This document shows positions 1 to 14,400 of a stretch of DNA of 64,000 nt, one piece after another. The first letter of the stretch is position 1. Each line of letters opens with the position of its first letter. The notes beneath the pieces are model-generated. The model ran no database searches and was not told where the DNA came from. It worked only from the letters and a program-made list of their open reading frames with translations. The stretch is from positions 17,501,459-17,565,458 of the forward strand of contig OY741276.1 of assembly GCA_963514095.1 (NCBI GenBank), in the 5' to 3' direction. The translations under genes were made by a program, and so were the position numbers. Source of the DNA: Eutrigla gurnardus. Lineage: Eukaryota > Chordata > Actinopteri > Perciformes > Triglidae.

Positions 1-294
1 TTTTTTCCTTTTTGTGCAAAAGTGACAAAATGAAAAAAGTATGGTTCCAGCTTCACAAATGTAATAATTTGCTGCTTTTCCTTTTAATTATTTAAAACAT
101 TTTTAGTTAAGTTATATGTTTCTGCGTTGTCTATATTTACTTCAAATAAAAATTCTGTTGTTTGTTTGTACATGTTGTTTGAAATGTACCATGAATAACA
201 AAAATGATGTTTGTCAATTTAATAGATAATTTTACACATCAAGAACAACATGTGGTCTTCATCTGTGTGTTTTACTGTATTTACGTTCACAGAC

Positions 295-3244
295 CTGAAT
301 CTGAGCAGCCAGATGGGCCTTTTGAGCTTCTGTTCTATTCAGCTCAGATTCCAAATGGTTGCGGGTCGACTGTAGGATCCTTGAAAGCTCCTCTGTCGTC
401 TTCACGTTGTCCTGCGACGACAGAGAGACACAGAGGGGTGAAGGGGAGTTTTATTTGCGATCACCTGAAACTTTCAAACAATAGTTTGGTTGCTTTGAAG
501 TGGGGTTGTATGAGGTACTCCTCACACAGTAGAAACTGATTACTGTGGACGTATTTTGGACACTTAAAGCAATCAATATCAGCTCACGTGGACAGTGCAT
601 GAAGAATATTTTCACTGCTTTACCTTGCCATCAGGTTTTAAAACACTGAACTTAACTGAAGCTATACAACACATGCAAACTAACCGATGGAGGCAGAGGT
701 CGCCCAGCTTCAGTTCCCTATCAGATCAATCATGTTGACTGTTTAAGGTGTCCACAAATACGTCCACAGCAGCACAGTGCTTTGCTCTTATACTGCTACT
801 CCTGCGTGTTTCTACTGTAAGTAATACACTGACTATGGAGGACTACCTCATACAGCCACACTTGAAACCCCCTGAACTTTCCTTTTGAATGGTGTGTGAG
901 ATATCCACCTTTATTCTAACAAGCTATGACAGAGATATCCACCTTTATTCTAACAAGCTATGACAGAATACAAGTTGTGTAAACGTTTGTGAGTGAGTTT
1001 CAAACCTTTTCAAAGTCCAAATGCACAGCAAGCTCAGACGCCTCTTTCTCCTTGTTGGAGAGTCTGGCCAAAAGTCGCTGTCAGAGAAGATGAAAAACAA
1101 GAGCTATCTCCTCAGATGGCTTCTGGGTAATGATAAATGTCAGCGCTGCTCATGACGAGGTGATAATTACTCACAATGTTCTGTGCTTCACTGTCAGTCA
1201 GCCTCTTCTTTAAGGCGTCTTTCTGTTCCGACCACGCCGATGATTCTCTCTGTGGACTCAACACAGCACGCAAATACCAGTCAGGAGAGAACTATTGATA
1301 TTTGCTTGATTTCTTGTCTTCTACTTCCATTACCTCGTATTCACTCCACTCTCTGAGGAGCTCTCGGAGGCTGTGATTCGTGTTGTCAAACATCTCAATC
1401 TTCTCGAGCAACAAATCCCGCTGCCGTCCCAGGGATGCCGCATGCAACTTTGACAGCCGCTTGTCCTAAAAAAAAGTATTAATAACACGATCAGGTACAG
1501 CGAAATCAGTCCTCCTGCATCCAATCATCCTTCATCCTTCTTTCCAAATTTACCTTAGCGAGGCCGTCGACAGTTTCCTTCACGAATGTCAGCTGATTAG
1601 CTACCGCTACGCCGTCGATTTCTGCTTCTACAAGCGTCCTCAAGAGCACGTCCGTCTCTCTGTGTTGACTCTGAGAATCCGACCTGTAAACAAGACGGGA
1701 GAAAAATTGAAGACACATCACCACAAAATAAAAATGTACAAGGTTTTTAATTTGTTTTGAACACGATTAAACGGGTTGGATTTCTTTGAAATTGACAGTC
1801 TTACTTCTTTGATTGACGCATGCTCTCTTGCTCTCTAAGGAGGATGCTGAGGTTTTTGGATACTGCAGCAATCTCTTCTTCCTGCTCCTCTTCATCACGG
1901 TGATGTCCGACTCCACTTTCTGATCGATGCCTCCCTCTGCTCGTCTGAACGTAACACACAAACAAACAGGACTCACATCAATGTGAGCTGTACAATAACC
2001 AGTACATATCTGTAATATCTGCAATAAAATCAGATGCTGGAAATAGTTTCCTACCAATAAAACATGCTGCATAATTCATCCAATTTGAGATAATTGAAGC
2101 GTATTTATGTGTTAATTAATTGCAAAACCATGCAATGTCAGAACTCCAACAGCATTTACAGCTTAAGGTATTCGTCATCAGTCTGTCTGTCTTATTTCTG
2201 ATCGAATTTCTTCTCTATGGGTTGCTGTTTCAAATCTACAAGTGCACAGAATTAAAAGACGTTATGACAGCTTTGAATGGATAGCAGCTAAATTTAGCCC
2301 TCGGTAAACAAGCCAAGAAATGGGATTAATTCTGCAGCTTGATTCTGTTTAAAGGTAAAATAGACCCCTTCTCTGCTAGAAAACAACATGACGTATTTTT
2401 GTGGGTGGCGTAGGTGGAAGCAGAATTATTCTCTGAACATGTTTGTGAACACTGGCTTGCACATTTTTTTTCGGAATAAGTAAAGTCACTAACTCTCCAG
2501 AACTAACCAGAATACCTCCTACTTTCTCCAATTGTGTTCCTTTGCCAGCATATATATTATTAACTGGTTGTGGTTGAAAGTGTTGATGAAAATTATAAAA
2601 GAGACCTGAGACATGTACAAGCCCTCATTCCTCCTGCAGGACAGTCTTCCTGGAGGAACCCACGGGGTCCGGACCTTAGGCCTCCCTCCATCTCCCCTCA
2701 CTTGGGCATCTTGTGTCTTATTCTGTATAAATCCCACAGGTTAAAACACATCAAATTATGAATGACGTAACAAGTTATTGTTGGTAACATATTAAACGTA
2801 GTAATCATTTAGTCTATTTAATTGATAACTGCATTGATTTCTGGAGGGGAAATTTGCATTATACCCAGCAGTATATAAAATGTGACAAAATTAGATCCAC
2901 TTTTATCTGCTGCAAAAAAATAATAATTTTTGGGTCAATAATATAAAAGTTACACATTCGAATTTGTAACTTTTACTAGTTATTTTACTTTTGAGTACAA
3001 GATCTAAGTACTTCTTCCACAAATGTTGATTTTGACATATTGGCTATACAATACGAAACGAAGTAACATTACTCTGGATTATCTGTAATATCTTAACATC
3101 GATCTTCATCCATACGTCACACTGTAACGTTATAATAACCTGTGGGGTCTTGCTGGGACTCCTTCTCATGTGAACATGTACAGGTGTGGTCTCCGGTACG
3201 TGGACGTGAACTGGCGGCGGCGGTGATGAATCCCGGGTTTTCAT
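295..3244 (-). CDS. odf2: odf2, outer dense fiber protein 2 / cenexin (5' part, runs off left edge)
   Basis: This is a coiled-coil scaffold of sperm-tail outer dense fibres and of mother-centriole appendages. Visible coding exons, in transcription order, are 3140-3244, 2606-2722, 1805-1944, 1554-1683, 1334-1465, 1175-1249, 1006-1077 and 295-411. All joins are in phase with GT-AG borders. The start is the ATG at 3242-3244, giving MKTRDSSPPPPVHVHV; the upstream in-frame TTG is not needed. Three blocks identify it: the double VHVH amino terminus followed by TPVHVHM, the TPWVPPG block in exon 2, and LVEAEIDG plus LLLEKIEMFDNTNHSLRELL in the heptad-rich exons. The remainder is Glu/Lys/Leu-rich coiled coil. 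The exon at 1805-1944 is the least conserved. No equivalent was found at 1945-2605 for the mammalian segment between the VPWMPPG block and the first coiled coil, so this stretch may be shorter here. The carboxyl half lies outside the window. The odf2 assignment is firm, but which teleost paralogue (a or b) cannot be told. Confidence 0.9.
898..965. repeat. perfect 34-bp tandem duplication in an odf2 intron
   Basis: The 34-base unit at 898-931 is repeated exactly at 932-965, in the intron between the exons 1006-1077 and 295-411. The absence of any mismatch indicates a recent duplication. No function is suggested. Confidence 0.9.
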
Positions 3245-4141
3245 TCTTTCGAGATGTTCCAAGAGACTCAACCAACTAATATTTAATTAGCCTAAACATG
3301 GCTCATTGTCTCCGTGCTGCTAGACAGCCATATGTCAAGAAAAATCTCGACGATTGTCTGTATGGCGGACGGTTGTTTGGATCGACAAACGAGGCCTCTG
3401 ATTGGCTCGTTCGCAATATCTCGTTCTGTGATTGGAGGACGTGAATTTAAAGCGTTACCCGGGGTAACCACCGAAAGTAACGGGTTGTGTTTAATAAATC
3501 CACTGTTAAAACGTATTCATTATGCCGTCTTTTAATTAACTATGTACCGAATATATTGTTTCAAGGGTCCCGGTTTCAAGGTTTCTTACTATCACTATTT
3601 CTTAACAAAATTATCACAAAGGCACTGTGACCCCGGTATGGAACTCAAAATGGTGGTTACCACGAGTTATACACAATAACATCATTGTACAGTTTACATA
3701 CTGCTAAAGTGCACATAAATCAAATGGCCTGTCTTTCAAAGTAAATAATCATCTAAATATTAAGTGAATTTAAACTGAAATGTATGCATCTGAGTTCGGT
3801 TAGAGCAGGAATTGGTTGAGACAACTGCATTTCCGGTTTCTTTCTCGTTGCTACTTCCGTCCATTAGTTTAAAAAAAACGAGCTAACGCTAACTTTATTA
3901 GCTAGCCACTGCGTACGTTCACTAATCACCACACAGTAATCGATGTACACGAAGCCTCGGTTCCTTATTGGGCAAAAGCACGTGCTTAAGTGATTCATAT
4001 AATGTTCGTTCGATTGGTATTCGATAACGACATGACACGCATCGATATTCGCCCTCCTCGCTAAAAACAACTAGCTAAACACAAGCTAGCTTTAAGCTAA
4101 GCTAGCTTGTGTTTAGCCCTCCATGTGCGTGAGAGGCAGCA
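3245..4141. promoter_or_regulatory. divergent odf2 / CULT-gene intergenic promoter region
   Basis: About 0.9 kb separates the divergent start codons of odf2 (3244, minus) and the CULT gene (4142, plus). Both promoters must lie here unless upstream non-coding exons exist. The odf2-proximal part is CpG-containing and has CCAAT-type pentamers (GATTGG near 3400 and 3430). Close to the CULT start the sequence is rich in GCTAGC repeats and contains a perfect hairpin, listed separately. No TATA box is obvious. Confidence 0.5.
4075..4116. other. perfect 18-bp inverted repeat just upstream of the CULT start codon
   Basis: The arms CTAAACACAAGCTAGCTT (4075-4092) and AAGCTAGCTTGTGTTTAG (4099-4116) are perfect reverse complements around a 6-base spacer. 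The hairpin ends 25 bases before the ATG at 4142, so it lies in the 5' UTR or core promoter of the CULT gene. It could form a 5' UTR stem or be a dyad for a dimeric factor; neither is shown. Confidence 0.85.
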
Positions 4142-5540
4142 ATGATGAACAAGCGGAGCCTGCGGCTGCTGGGAAGGCAGCTGGAGAGGTTAATAATGCA
4201 TTATATTTCCTTCGTGCTGCTTTGTCATCCCGCTGCATACCAGCCCGGTGAGTCGTGCGCTGCGGAGGAGAGGGGGGGCAGCAGCGCCGACACCCTCATA
4301 CTGTGTAGGGCGTGCGGACACGAGCTAGCAGTCGGGACGGATACCCACTTCGTTCCCAGCCGACTGGCGCTCTCCACCCGCAACGACACGTCGATCCGGG
4401 GCCGAAGGGTTAATGTGCAGCTTTTCGAGAACCCCCACGGATACCAGTTTGAAGTGATCACGTTCAGAAAAGCGGACGTAACCCAGCACTGGCCGGCAGA
4501 TAAACACTTCTCCTGGTTCCCAGGTTTCTCGTGGACGCTGGCTACCTGTCCTCGGTGTAAAACTCACTTAGGTGCGTACGAACCCATAGCGTTGCAAAAA
4601 CACCACCAATTTATAACATGTTCTATATCGCTGGGTGCATTTTCTCTACACTGACATTTCTGTTTAAGTTTATGCCATCCCTGTTGGTCACTCTCGTAAT
4701 CAGTTAGTCATACCAACGGCAAAGCATGTGATAATTAAACTATTAATCTGTGAAGACATGTTAAATCGTGAAATACCAGTACCGGGCACAGGATTTAATA
4801 AATTATATTTTAGACTATTATGGAGTATTACATACATCCTCTATTAATTAGACTAACTCAGAAGATGTTCTTCATTAATGATTTCTCCCACAATCTTTTG
4901 TAATCAGGGTTTGCCTTAATTCTGGAAACACTTTTAATTCTATGTTTACTTAAATGTACAATCGTATCTTAATACAGATGATTTCATAATTTGTTAAAAT
5001 AAAACAATGTTATAAGAATCCTTAGTATCTCTAAGGGAGCAAATTATCAGTAAGCCAATAAAAGTTTAAGTAAAAAAAAAATTCATTTTTACACACTTTA
5101 GCCATATTCTAGCCTTGTAGTCGTAATTTGGTATTATCAAAGTTTAAATTGGGGTGCATGCTTGTCATTTTAAATAAAAACTGAAGTTATGTCACATATT
5201 TAGGAATACACACTTGGTAATTGTGAAAAAAATGAAGTGCATTGAACATTTTGGGAGCACTTGATCATTTAAATTAAACGTGGACTTCCCAGTTTGAATG
5301 CACAGGCTATATATTATATGGTACACACTAGGATTTTAGCAAGGGACCATTGGTGTTTCAATAATTTTTTTGTTTCACTATCCAGGTTGGGGCTTCCAGC
5401 CCAGCAACTGGCCAGACACGATCACAAAGACCACGTTTGAGGAGTCTGAGCACACCTTCCTGGCTTTAATCACCCACCGTCTATTGAGAGAAGATTTTGC
5501 TTCAAGCCTACTTATGACTCCAAAATCCTTCAAGAGTTGA
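4142..5540 (+). CDS. secreted CULT-domain protein (cereblon-like thalidomide-binding fold), two exons
   Basis: Exons 4142-4571 and 5386-5540 (GT-AG intron, phase 1) give 194 residues. Residues about 18-33 are hydrophobic (LIMHYISFVLLCHPAAY) and look like a signal peptide, which may be used from Met19. The rest is one CULT domain, the fold that binds thalidomide-type ligands and C-terminal cyclic imides in cereblon. Zinc ligands are the CRAC pair (Cys55, Cys58) and the CPRC pair (Cys136, Cys139). The pocket tryptophans are Trp125, Trp131 and Trp145, in the motifs SWFPGFSW and GWGF. Their 6- and 14-residue spacing equals that of human cereblon Trp380, Trp386 and Trp400. The Lon-like and DDB1-binding parts of cereblon are absent, so it cannot be an E3 substrate receptor. 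Secreted CULT proteins are a known but functionally obscure family. The physiological ligand is unknown. It lies tail to tail with set. Confidence 0.88.
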
Positions 5541-5601
5541 TTTTCCTTTTGACTGTACGACTAACCCAGGTGCCTTCGCTGCTACCTAAATCTTTTTTTT
5601 A

Positions 5602-5607
5602 AATAAA
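5602..5607 (+). terminator. AATAAA polyadenylation signal of the CULT gene
   Basis: A canonical AATAAA lies 62 bases after the stop codon of the CULT gene and is the first such hexamer downstream. It implies a very short 3' UTR. Confidence 0.6.
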
Positions 5608-5656
5608 TATCTATGCACCCACTTTGAAGACTCCCACACGTGTAAACACAGTAAGT

Positions 5657-5662
5657 TTTATT
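5657..5662 (-). terminator. AATAAA polyadenylation signal of set (reverse strand)
   Basis: TTTATT on the plus strand reads AATAAA on the set strand. It lies about 0.86 kb beyond the set stop codon and only about 50 bases from the opposing signal of the CULT gene, so the two transcripts nearly meet or overlap at their 3' ends. Confidence 0.45.
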
Positions 5663-6518
5663 ATTGTAACAAAGCAAGTTTTACACCTCAAATTTAAAAC
5701 AGTTTACCCCCCCCCCCTCCAACGTAAAAGGAAAGGTGATTAAATGCAACCTCTATGAGACAACAGGTCTTTTTATTTTACCCATGAAGCAGTAGGGGCC
5801 AAAATTTACAAGCTTGTTTTTTTCCATTTTGTTCTTTATTAAAAATGTCATTTCAAATCTCATGGATATCTGTAAAACAATACAATGAAAAAAAAAGTCC
5901 CATAGAAATGGTGTCAAAATAACCACTCTCCCCAATAACCAACATACTCCTGCCCCCCCCTCAGCTTACCCACCCCCCTCCCCCTAAACATTACAAGTCA
6001 AAAGGAATGAGCTGGTACTCGTTAACCACAGGGGGAAAACAACAGTTTTTTTTTTTCAAGGGATCATCACCCCAACTGAAAAAAATATGAGGGAAAAATA
6101 AATTGAGGTCAACTAGCGCTGGGTCACTACACCATGGCTTTAAGTCAATTTACCACACAACCTTTAACAGGAGGAATTCTGTGTGAATTGTCTTCAAATT
6201 CTACTCAGGATGCCGTGCTGATACTATTTTTATACATTTTTCTTTTATTATTAATTGAGATGACTTTGGGGATGGTACTCACAATTCAGGGCAAAGTGCC
6301 ATTGGCCTTAGATGAGTCAAAGAAGAACATAACATGGCACCAACAAGGTGAAGAAGCTTCAGAATGGAAAATGAAGCACACACAGATTTATTTTTAAAAA
6401 AGTAATAAAAAAAAAAGAAAACAAAAAAAAAAGAATTTAAAACCTTTGCTCCCGAACGTGAGTGGAAAAACCAAACAGGGAATAGAAGGTTTAGGGTCTG
6501 AGTAGATGATATTATTTC

Positions 6519-9383
<2,865 letters not shown>

Positions 9384-10958
9384 GTTTTCACAGGCTGGGG
9401 TAACTTACTGACGTCTGATGAAATAGCTGGTAGCTTTGAAACCTGGTTTCTCCTTGAACAGGAGAAATTTCGGCGTAAAGTTCACAACGTGCAGAAGCCA
9501 ACAACGTGCTGCTTTCCACACAATGTAGCTGCCGATGACCGAGGAAGTCACAGCAACCGCCGCTCACGCGCTCCTTTCATTACGAACGCGCCTCGCCGAA
9601 TGGAGAAGAGGCGAGCTCCGCCTCTCAAAATAGGTCTCACTACTCAGCACCAATTTGCCGATTTACTCCTATTTCTCCACTTAAAATTGAACTACAAACA
9701 AACCAAACCTTAAATTAGTACTTATATTCATCTCACACGTTATTTTTAAATTAAAAGAAGCCCAAAAGTTAATATGTATTAAGGCCGGGCCAAACCGTCG
9801 TCAGTTGGACCGACTCGCACTTGCGCACTTAAAAAAAAAGATGCAGGAGGAACCTCATTCTGGTCGGTAGCGCGAATTAGCCCGTTAGTTACAGGTTGCC
9901 TAATTATTTGTTTTAGAAACGAATAATCATGTTACATGCTATTTTATATGAGGTTACTGACTTGCAAATAACTTCGCTATGTCTATACACGATGTCTATA
10001 ATTGTGTAGATTATTGCTTTACATTTGCAGTGTAAATACACTGTGTGCTTTACTCTATATCCATGTTATGCTACTTTACTCATACACATCTACATCTGAG
10101 AGGTAAATATTGTCTTTTTTTACTTCATTTATCCGACAGCTTAAGCTTCTTTGCTGTTTTAGGCTATTAATACAAAACCAACTACTAAATTATGATCTAT
10201 TAACATGGATTAAGTTATCCGGCAATTTATTAAATTATAAGAATCAGCCCCATCTTCACCAGCAGCCTCATCACTAATTATAATCCAGTTTGATAATATA
10301 AAGGCTTTTGTATGACTCTTTTGTATATGTTGATGTTGATATTTTTTTTTACTTAAGTAAGATTTTGAATACAGAATCTTTACTTGTATTTTTAACAGTG
10401 GTATTGACCACAGACATACATGTAGCCTATATGCAGGGCTTGTAAACATCAACAGCATCAGCAGTAGCTCCAATATTCCAACCCTCCTGGCTGTATGTTT
10501 ATGACAAACATTACGATTATTAAATGCCTGTCCCACATCCCACATCTCCTTAACCCTGCCTGCAGGTTGGTCTCCGCCTTGTCCCAAAGAGAGCATCGGC
10601 AGCTCTCTCCCTCTGTGTGTGTGTGTGTGTGGGTCTTTTGGTTGGTGACAGCACAGAAGCATGTGGTCATGCAGCGGCCAATGCAGAGCTTAGAGCAGGC
10701 AATCCGCACTGTCAGACTAGCAGCAGCGGTGCTGGCAGCAGAGAGGAACTCCGCCGTCCCCCTGCAGAAAGAAACCCCCTCTAAAAGAGACAGAGGGAGG
10801 AAGTGAGGGAGTGATTTGATTACAGAGCAGAAGAGGACGAGGATGCAGTGGGATGGGGATGTTGCAGAGGAGGATGCACGGAGGCAAAAACAAACAGGAG
10901 GACATGCTGTGTGATCCAGGTCTCAAGATGTAGGAGCTGCATCAGAAGAGCCCTCAGT

Positions 10959-11027
<69 letters not shown>

Positions 11028-11425
11028 TGTGTGTGAACGCACCATAACATCAGGGGACTTGTGTTTCAAGGAGAGTGAAGGTGGAGAGGCAGAGCCTGAG
11101 ATTTCCTCCCCTCCACCTCCACAGAGGATGACGGATTAGTCCTTATTCAGCAAGGAGCGAGAGCATTACCCCGAGGTTAGTGAATTGCAAAGTCATACTG
11201 TTTCCATCTAATGTTGTTCTCACTCATCCTATCTCTCCTTTGCCACTTGTTTTTGTCCAGTATGGAAAAGTGTTGTGTGTGTGTGTAGAGCTGTCACTGC
11301 AGACTCCCTCGTGTTGTGCTATACTTGTTATGATGAATCTGTTCAGTTGCTGCTCAAATGTCCCAGCTGCCCCGTGTGGTGATGAAGTGGGGCTCGTTGT
11401 CTCCTGATTTGATGTCCTTATCCAG
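9384..11425. promoter_or_regulatory. set / pkn3 head-to-head interval
   Basis: The first about 250 bases upstream of the set ATG are CpG-rich and form the likely set promoter. From 9700 to 11425 I found no exon resembling the HR1a repeat of PKN kinases on either strand. The segment contains a GT microsatellite (10962-11034). A short exon-like piece, about 11133-11175, follows a pyrimidine-rich AG and precedes GTTAGT, so it may be a 5' UTR exon of pkn3. Nothing else is supported. Confidence 0.4.
10962..11034. repeat. (GT)n microsatellite
   Basis: This is an almost uninterrupted GT dinucleotide tract of about 70 bases upstream of the first visible pkn3 exon. Short ORFs reading poly-Cys-Val across it are artefacts. 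Confidence 0.97.
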
Positions 11426-14400
11426 GATCAGATGTTGTCCACAGCTCAGCAGATGCTGCAGGATAGCCGCTCCAAGATCGAGCTGATCCGACTGCAGATT
11501 ATCAAAGTCACCCAGGCTGGCAGCAGCGGCGGTGTGGACGGGGAAGGTGGTGGAAACCCAAACAGCTCCACTCATGGAGGTCAGAGTCCTGGACCATGAA
11601 GCCCTTACAGGGTCACAGAATGATGCACTGGATGTCAAAAAAGCATTATTTTATCCACACAATTTGTTTAATTTTAGAGACTTTATGTAAATTTCCATCT
11701 TATTTTGCTATGTAAAATAATTCGAAAGAGGCACGAAATCATTCTTCATCAAATAATGTCTGTCAACATATCAGTGATACAATCTATTACTTTTTGTTTA
11801 CAGTCAGAGCTTCTAAATGTAGAGGAGAAAACTTAACTCATTAAAGCAGAAATCTATCAGACATAAGACATAATAGATAAAAAAAAACATAATAGATAAT
11901 GGTATATTTGGATAATTTAACCATAATGAGATGAGATGAAAGTCTTTCTTCTGTTTCACACATTGCTGTTAAATTGTAGCTGCTAGACAATTCTTTGATG
12001 TATCTCAGGCACTTTTGCAAATGTTGCCATTCTTTATCTTGATGTGAATCCAGGTTGCTGGTTTGAAAAGCGTTGTATTCAGTTCAGTTAAAAGCAGCAA
12101 CGCACACCAGAGCCTCCCTTTCAATGACGAGGTTCAGGTCGACGGGTTGCAACAAGCTGGATGACACGTATCATGTCAGTTTCCATACCCCCCAAAAACC
12201 ATCTAGATAATGTTCTGAAAGCACTTTCACTGAAGAAGGTCAGAGATGCTGAGTGGCGGTAAAACGCCTGTTAGAAACTCCAGTTCAGAAATATCAACGC
12301 TGGTATCAAAGAGCTATATTGGTTGAACCATGCTTCCTGCCAACTGTCATCTGTGTGGGTGTTATTTGTATAATCTGGAAAGTGAAACCACTCTGGCAGC
12401 ATTAACACGGAGTCAATTTCATTTGGTCCTGGAGATGTGTGCCATTTGAAAAACTCCAAAACCGACACTCGCACAATGATTTATGGCTCGAAAGTAAAAG
12501 AATCCATGAAATACGAGATGAGTCACTCCGTACTTTGTTTCCTCGGCACATATTTCCTTTCCTGACCCCTGACCTAATTTCCTCCCATTGATTGTAATGT
12601 TGTGATCTGCAGGGAATGAATTCTACAACTTCAAGCAGTTCAATTCAAGGAAAGTGTCAGCTAAATGTAAGATAAATATTTAGCTAAAGGGGAATTGTTG
12701 TGCAGCAGTCGCAGGATAATGAGTGCAAATAAATAATAATATATTAACAATAAAAATGATCAATGAGGAGCAAAAATCAAATGGTCATTATATATATAAA
12801 TTAGAGATATTAGGTACATAATTGATTATTTATACATACATACAAATATGCACAATGAAGAAGTTATTTACCATGTTCCCTCCATTAAAACAATGGATGT
12901 TATTAAAGTAGACATTCAAAAGCCAAAAAGCAGCAAGTGAAAAAAAAAAAGCTTTATTGTTTCTCCAGCAAGTCTCTCCTTATATTAACTTACAGCTTAA
13001 CAGCTGGAGGGTTTTTCCTCACTTGTCATTTTTATCCTTAATGCCTTTTTCCAGCTTTCATACATTCTGGATAAGTGTCAGCTAAATGACAGACACATAA
13101 AAACTGTAATGTTGAAACGCTTCGCCTGGAGCACAGTGAGATTTTAGAGAGAAGGGGAGGGGGGGCCTCACTTCAGCTTTATAAATATTGATCGCAGGAA
13201 TCAAAAGAGGATGTTCTGAAGTGAATTCCTTCAGACTCTTCATCTCCCTCTCAGGGATCTCGCCGCTCTCCGTCAGCGCTGCGGATGCTCGTTTGGCAGA
13301 GTTGCACCACTACATGCAGAGAGAGACGGATGCGTTGCTGCTGGCCAAAGACATGGTGAAGCAGCTGGAGGGAATCTCCTCCCTGGACCAGAAGGCTCTG
13401 GCTGAGGTAGGACTCTCTGATTCTAAAGTATAGCTCCAGTCCAGGGACAGAAACAGGCTGGTGTGTAACATCAATTAATGTCAAGAAGACATCGTGGAGT
13501 AACATCTAGCTATTTCGGTTCCCCTGATGATCAGATTTGAAGGACAGATTCAGTATTTTCAACCTGGTTCATGTTCTTGTCAAAAACCTAAGACCTATTT
13601 AGGGTTTTTCCAATTAACTTTATTTATTATGGTTGTGGAAATGGGTCTGGCAGGTGCTCAGTAGCACTTTAAGATAAGGGAATACCTGAAGAATCAAAGG
13701 ACCCTGTTTAGCTAAAATTTTATACTTAATGAAAGCAAAATCAAGTCTAACAAGTCTGAAAACCGTGTTTCTGTTGGAAGTCGGAGCGAAACACAAACCG
13801 TGTCCCAAAATACCAAACAGCACTATGGCCAAACATAACAACATAATGTTCATCCTCCCGTCAGGCTCAGTCTCGGGTGCAGGAGTCCTCCCAGAAGCTG
13901 GATCTTCTGCGGTTGTCTCTGGAGAAATGCATGAAGGAAAAGAACCAGGAGCCTCTACAGGAGCCTGCAGGGGGGCTCGACCCCTCAGACGGACCCCCTG
14001 CTCCCCGGGTCTCCAGACCTGGAAGTCTCCTGTCCCCCTCCCCGTCCATCTTCTCTATCAGACCTGCCTCCTTGACCGGTAGGCATCAGTGCACACTGTA
14101 CTGTTTACTGACAATTTATTTTTGCGTGTATAGAAATAGAATTCCCTGCATGATTAATCTTCAGGCACTTTCCATCTAAGACAAGAATTGCAAGTTGAAT
14201 TATTTCCTCACTGAAATATGTAGCCGCTCTCAGTGGAGTCATGCGTTTGAACATGGTTTACCATACGGCTGACCTCTGGCAGTGTATAATCAGAACATGT
14301 AATCTGTTGGTTTTGGACGGTTCAGTTGTAAGCCAGTTGCTCTATGCACGAGGGAGGAAAAAAAGCCTTTGATGATGTAACAAGGAGACAAATCCTGGAG

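Noticed and set aside
1805..1944. Alternative odf2 frame reading GIDQKVESDITVMK, similar to a mammalian ODF2 segment
   Set aside because: Only the other frame (DEEEQEEEIAAVSKNL) joins in phase to the next exon. The similarity may be chance, although a one-base indel in this exon cannot be excluded.
3245..3271. Upstream extension of odf2 (SLLEHLER before the ATG)
   Set aside because: It would have to start at a TTG; the ATG at 3244 gives the amino terminus expected of ODF2.
10495..10806. Possible coding exon with a run of leucine and alanine upstream of pkn3
   Set aside because: No HR1 similarity, it passes through a GT repeat, and no acceptable splice path leads to exon 11426.
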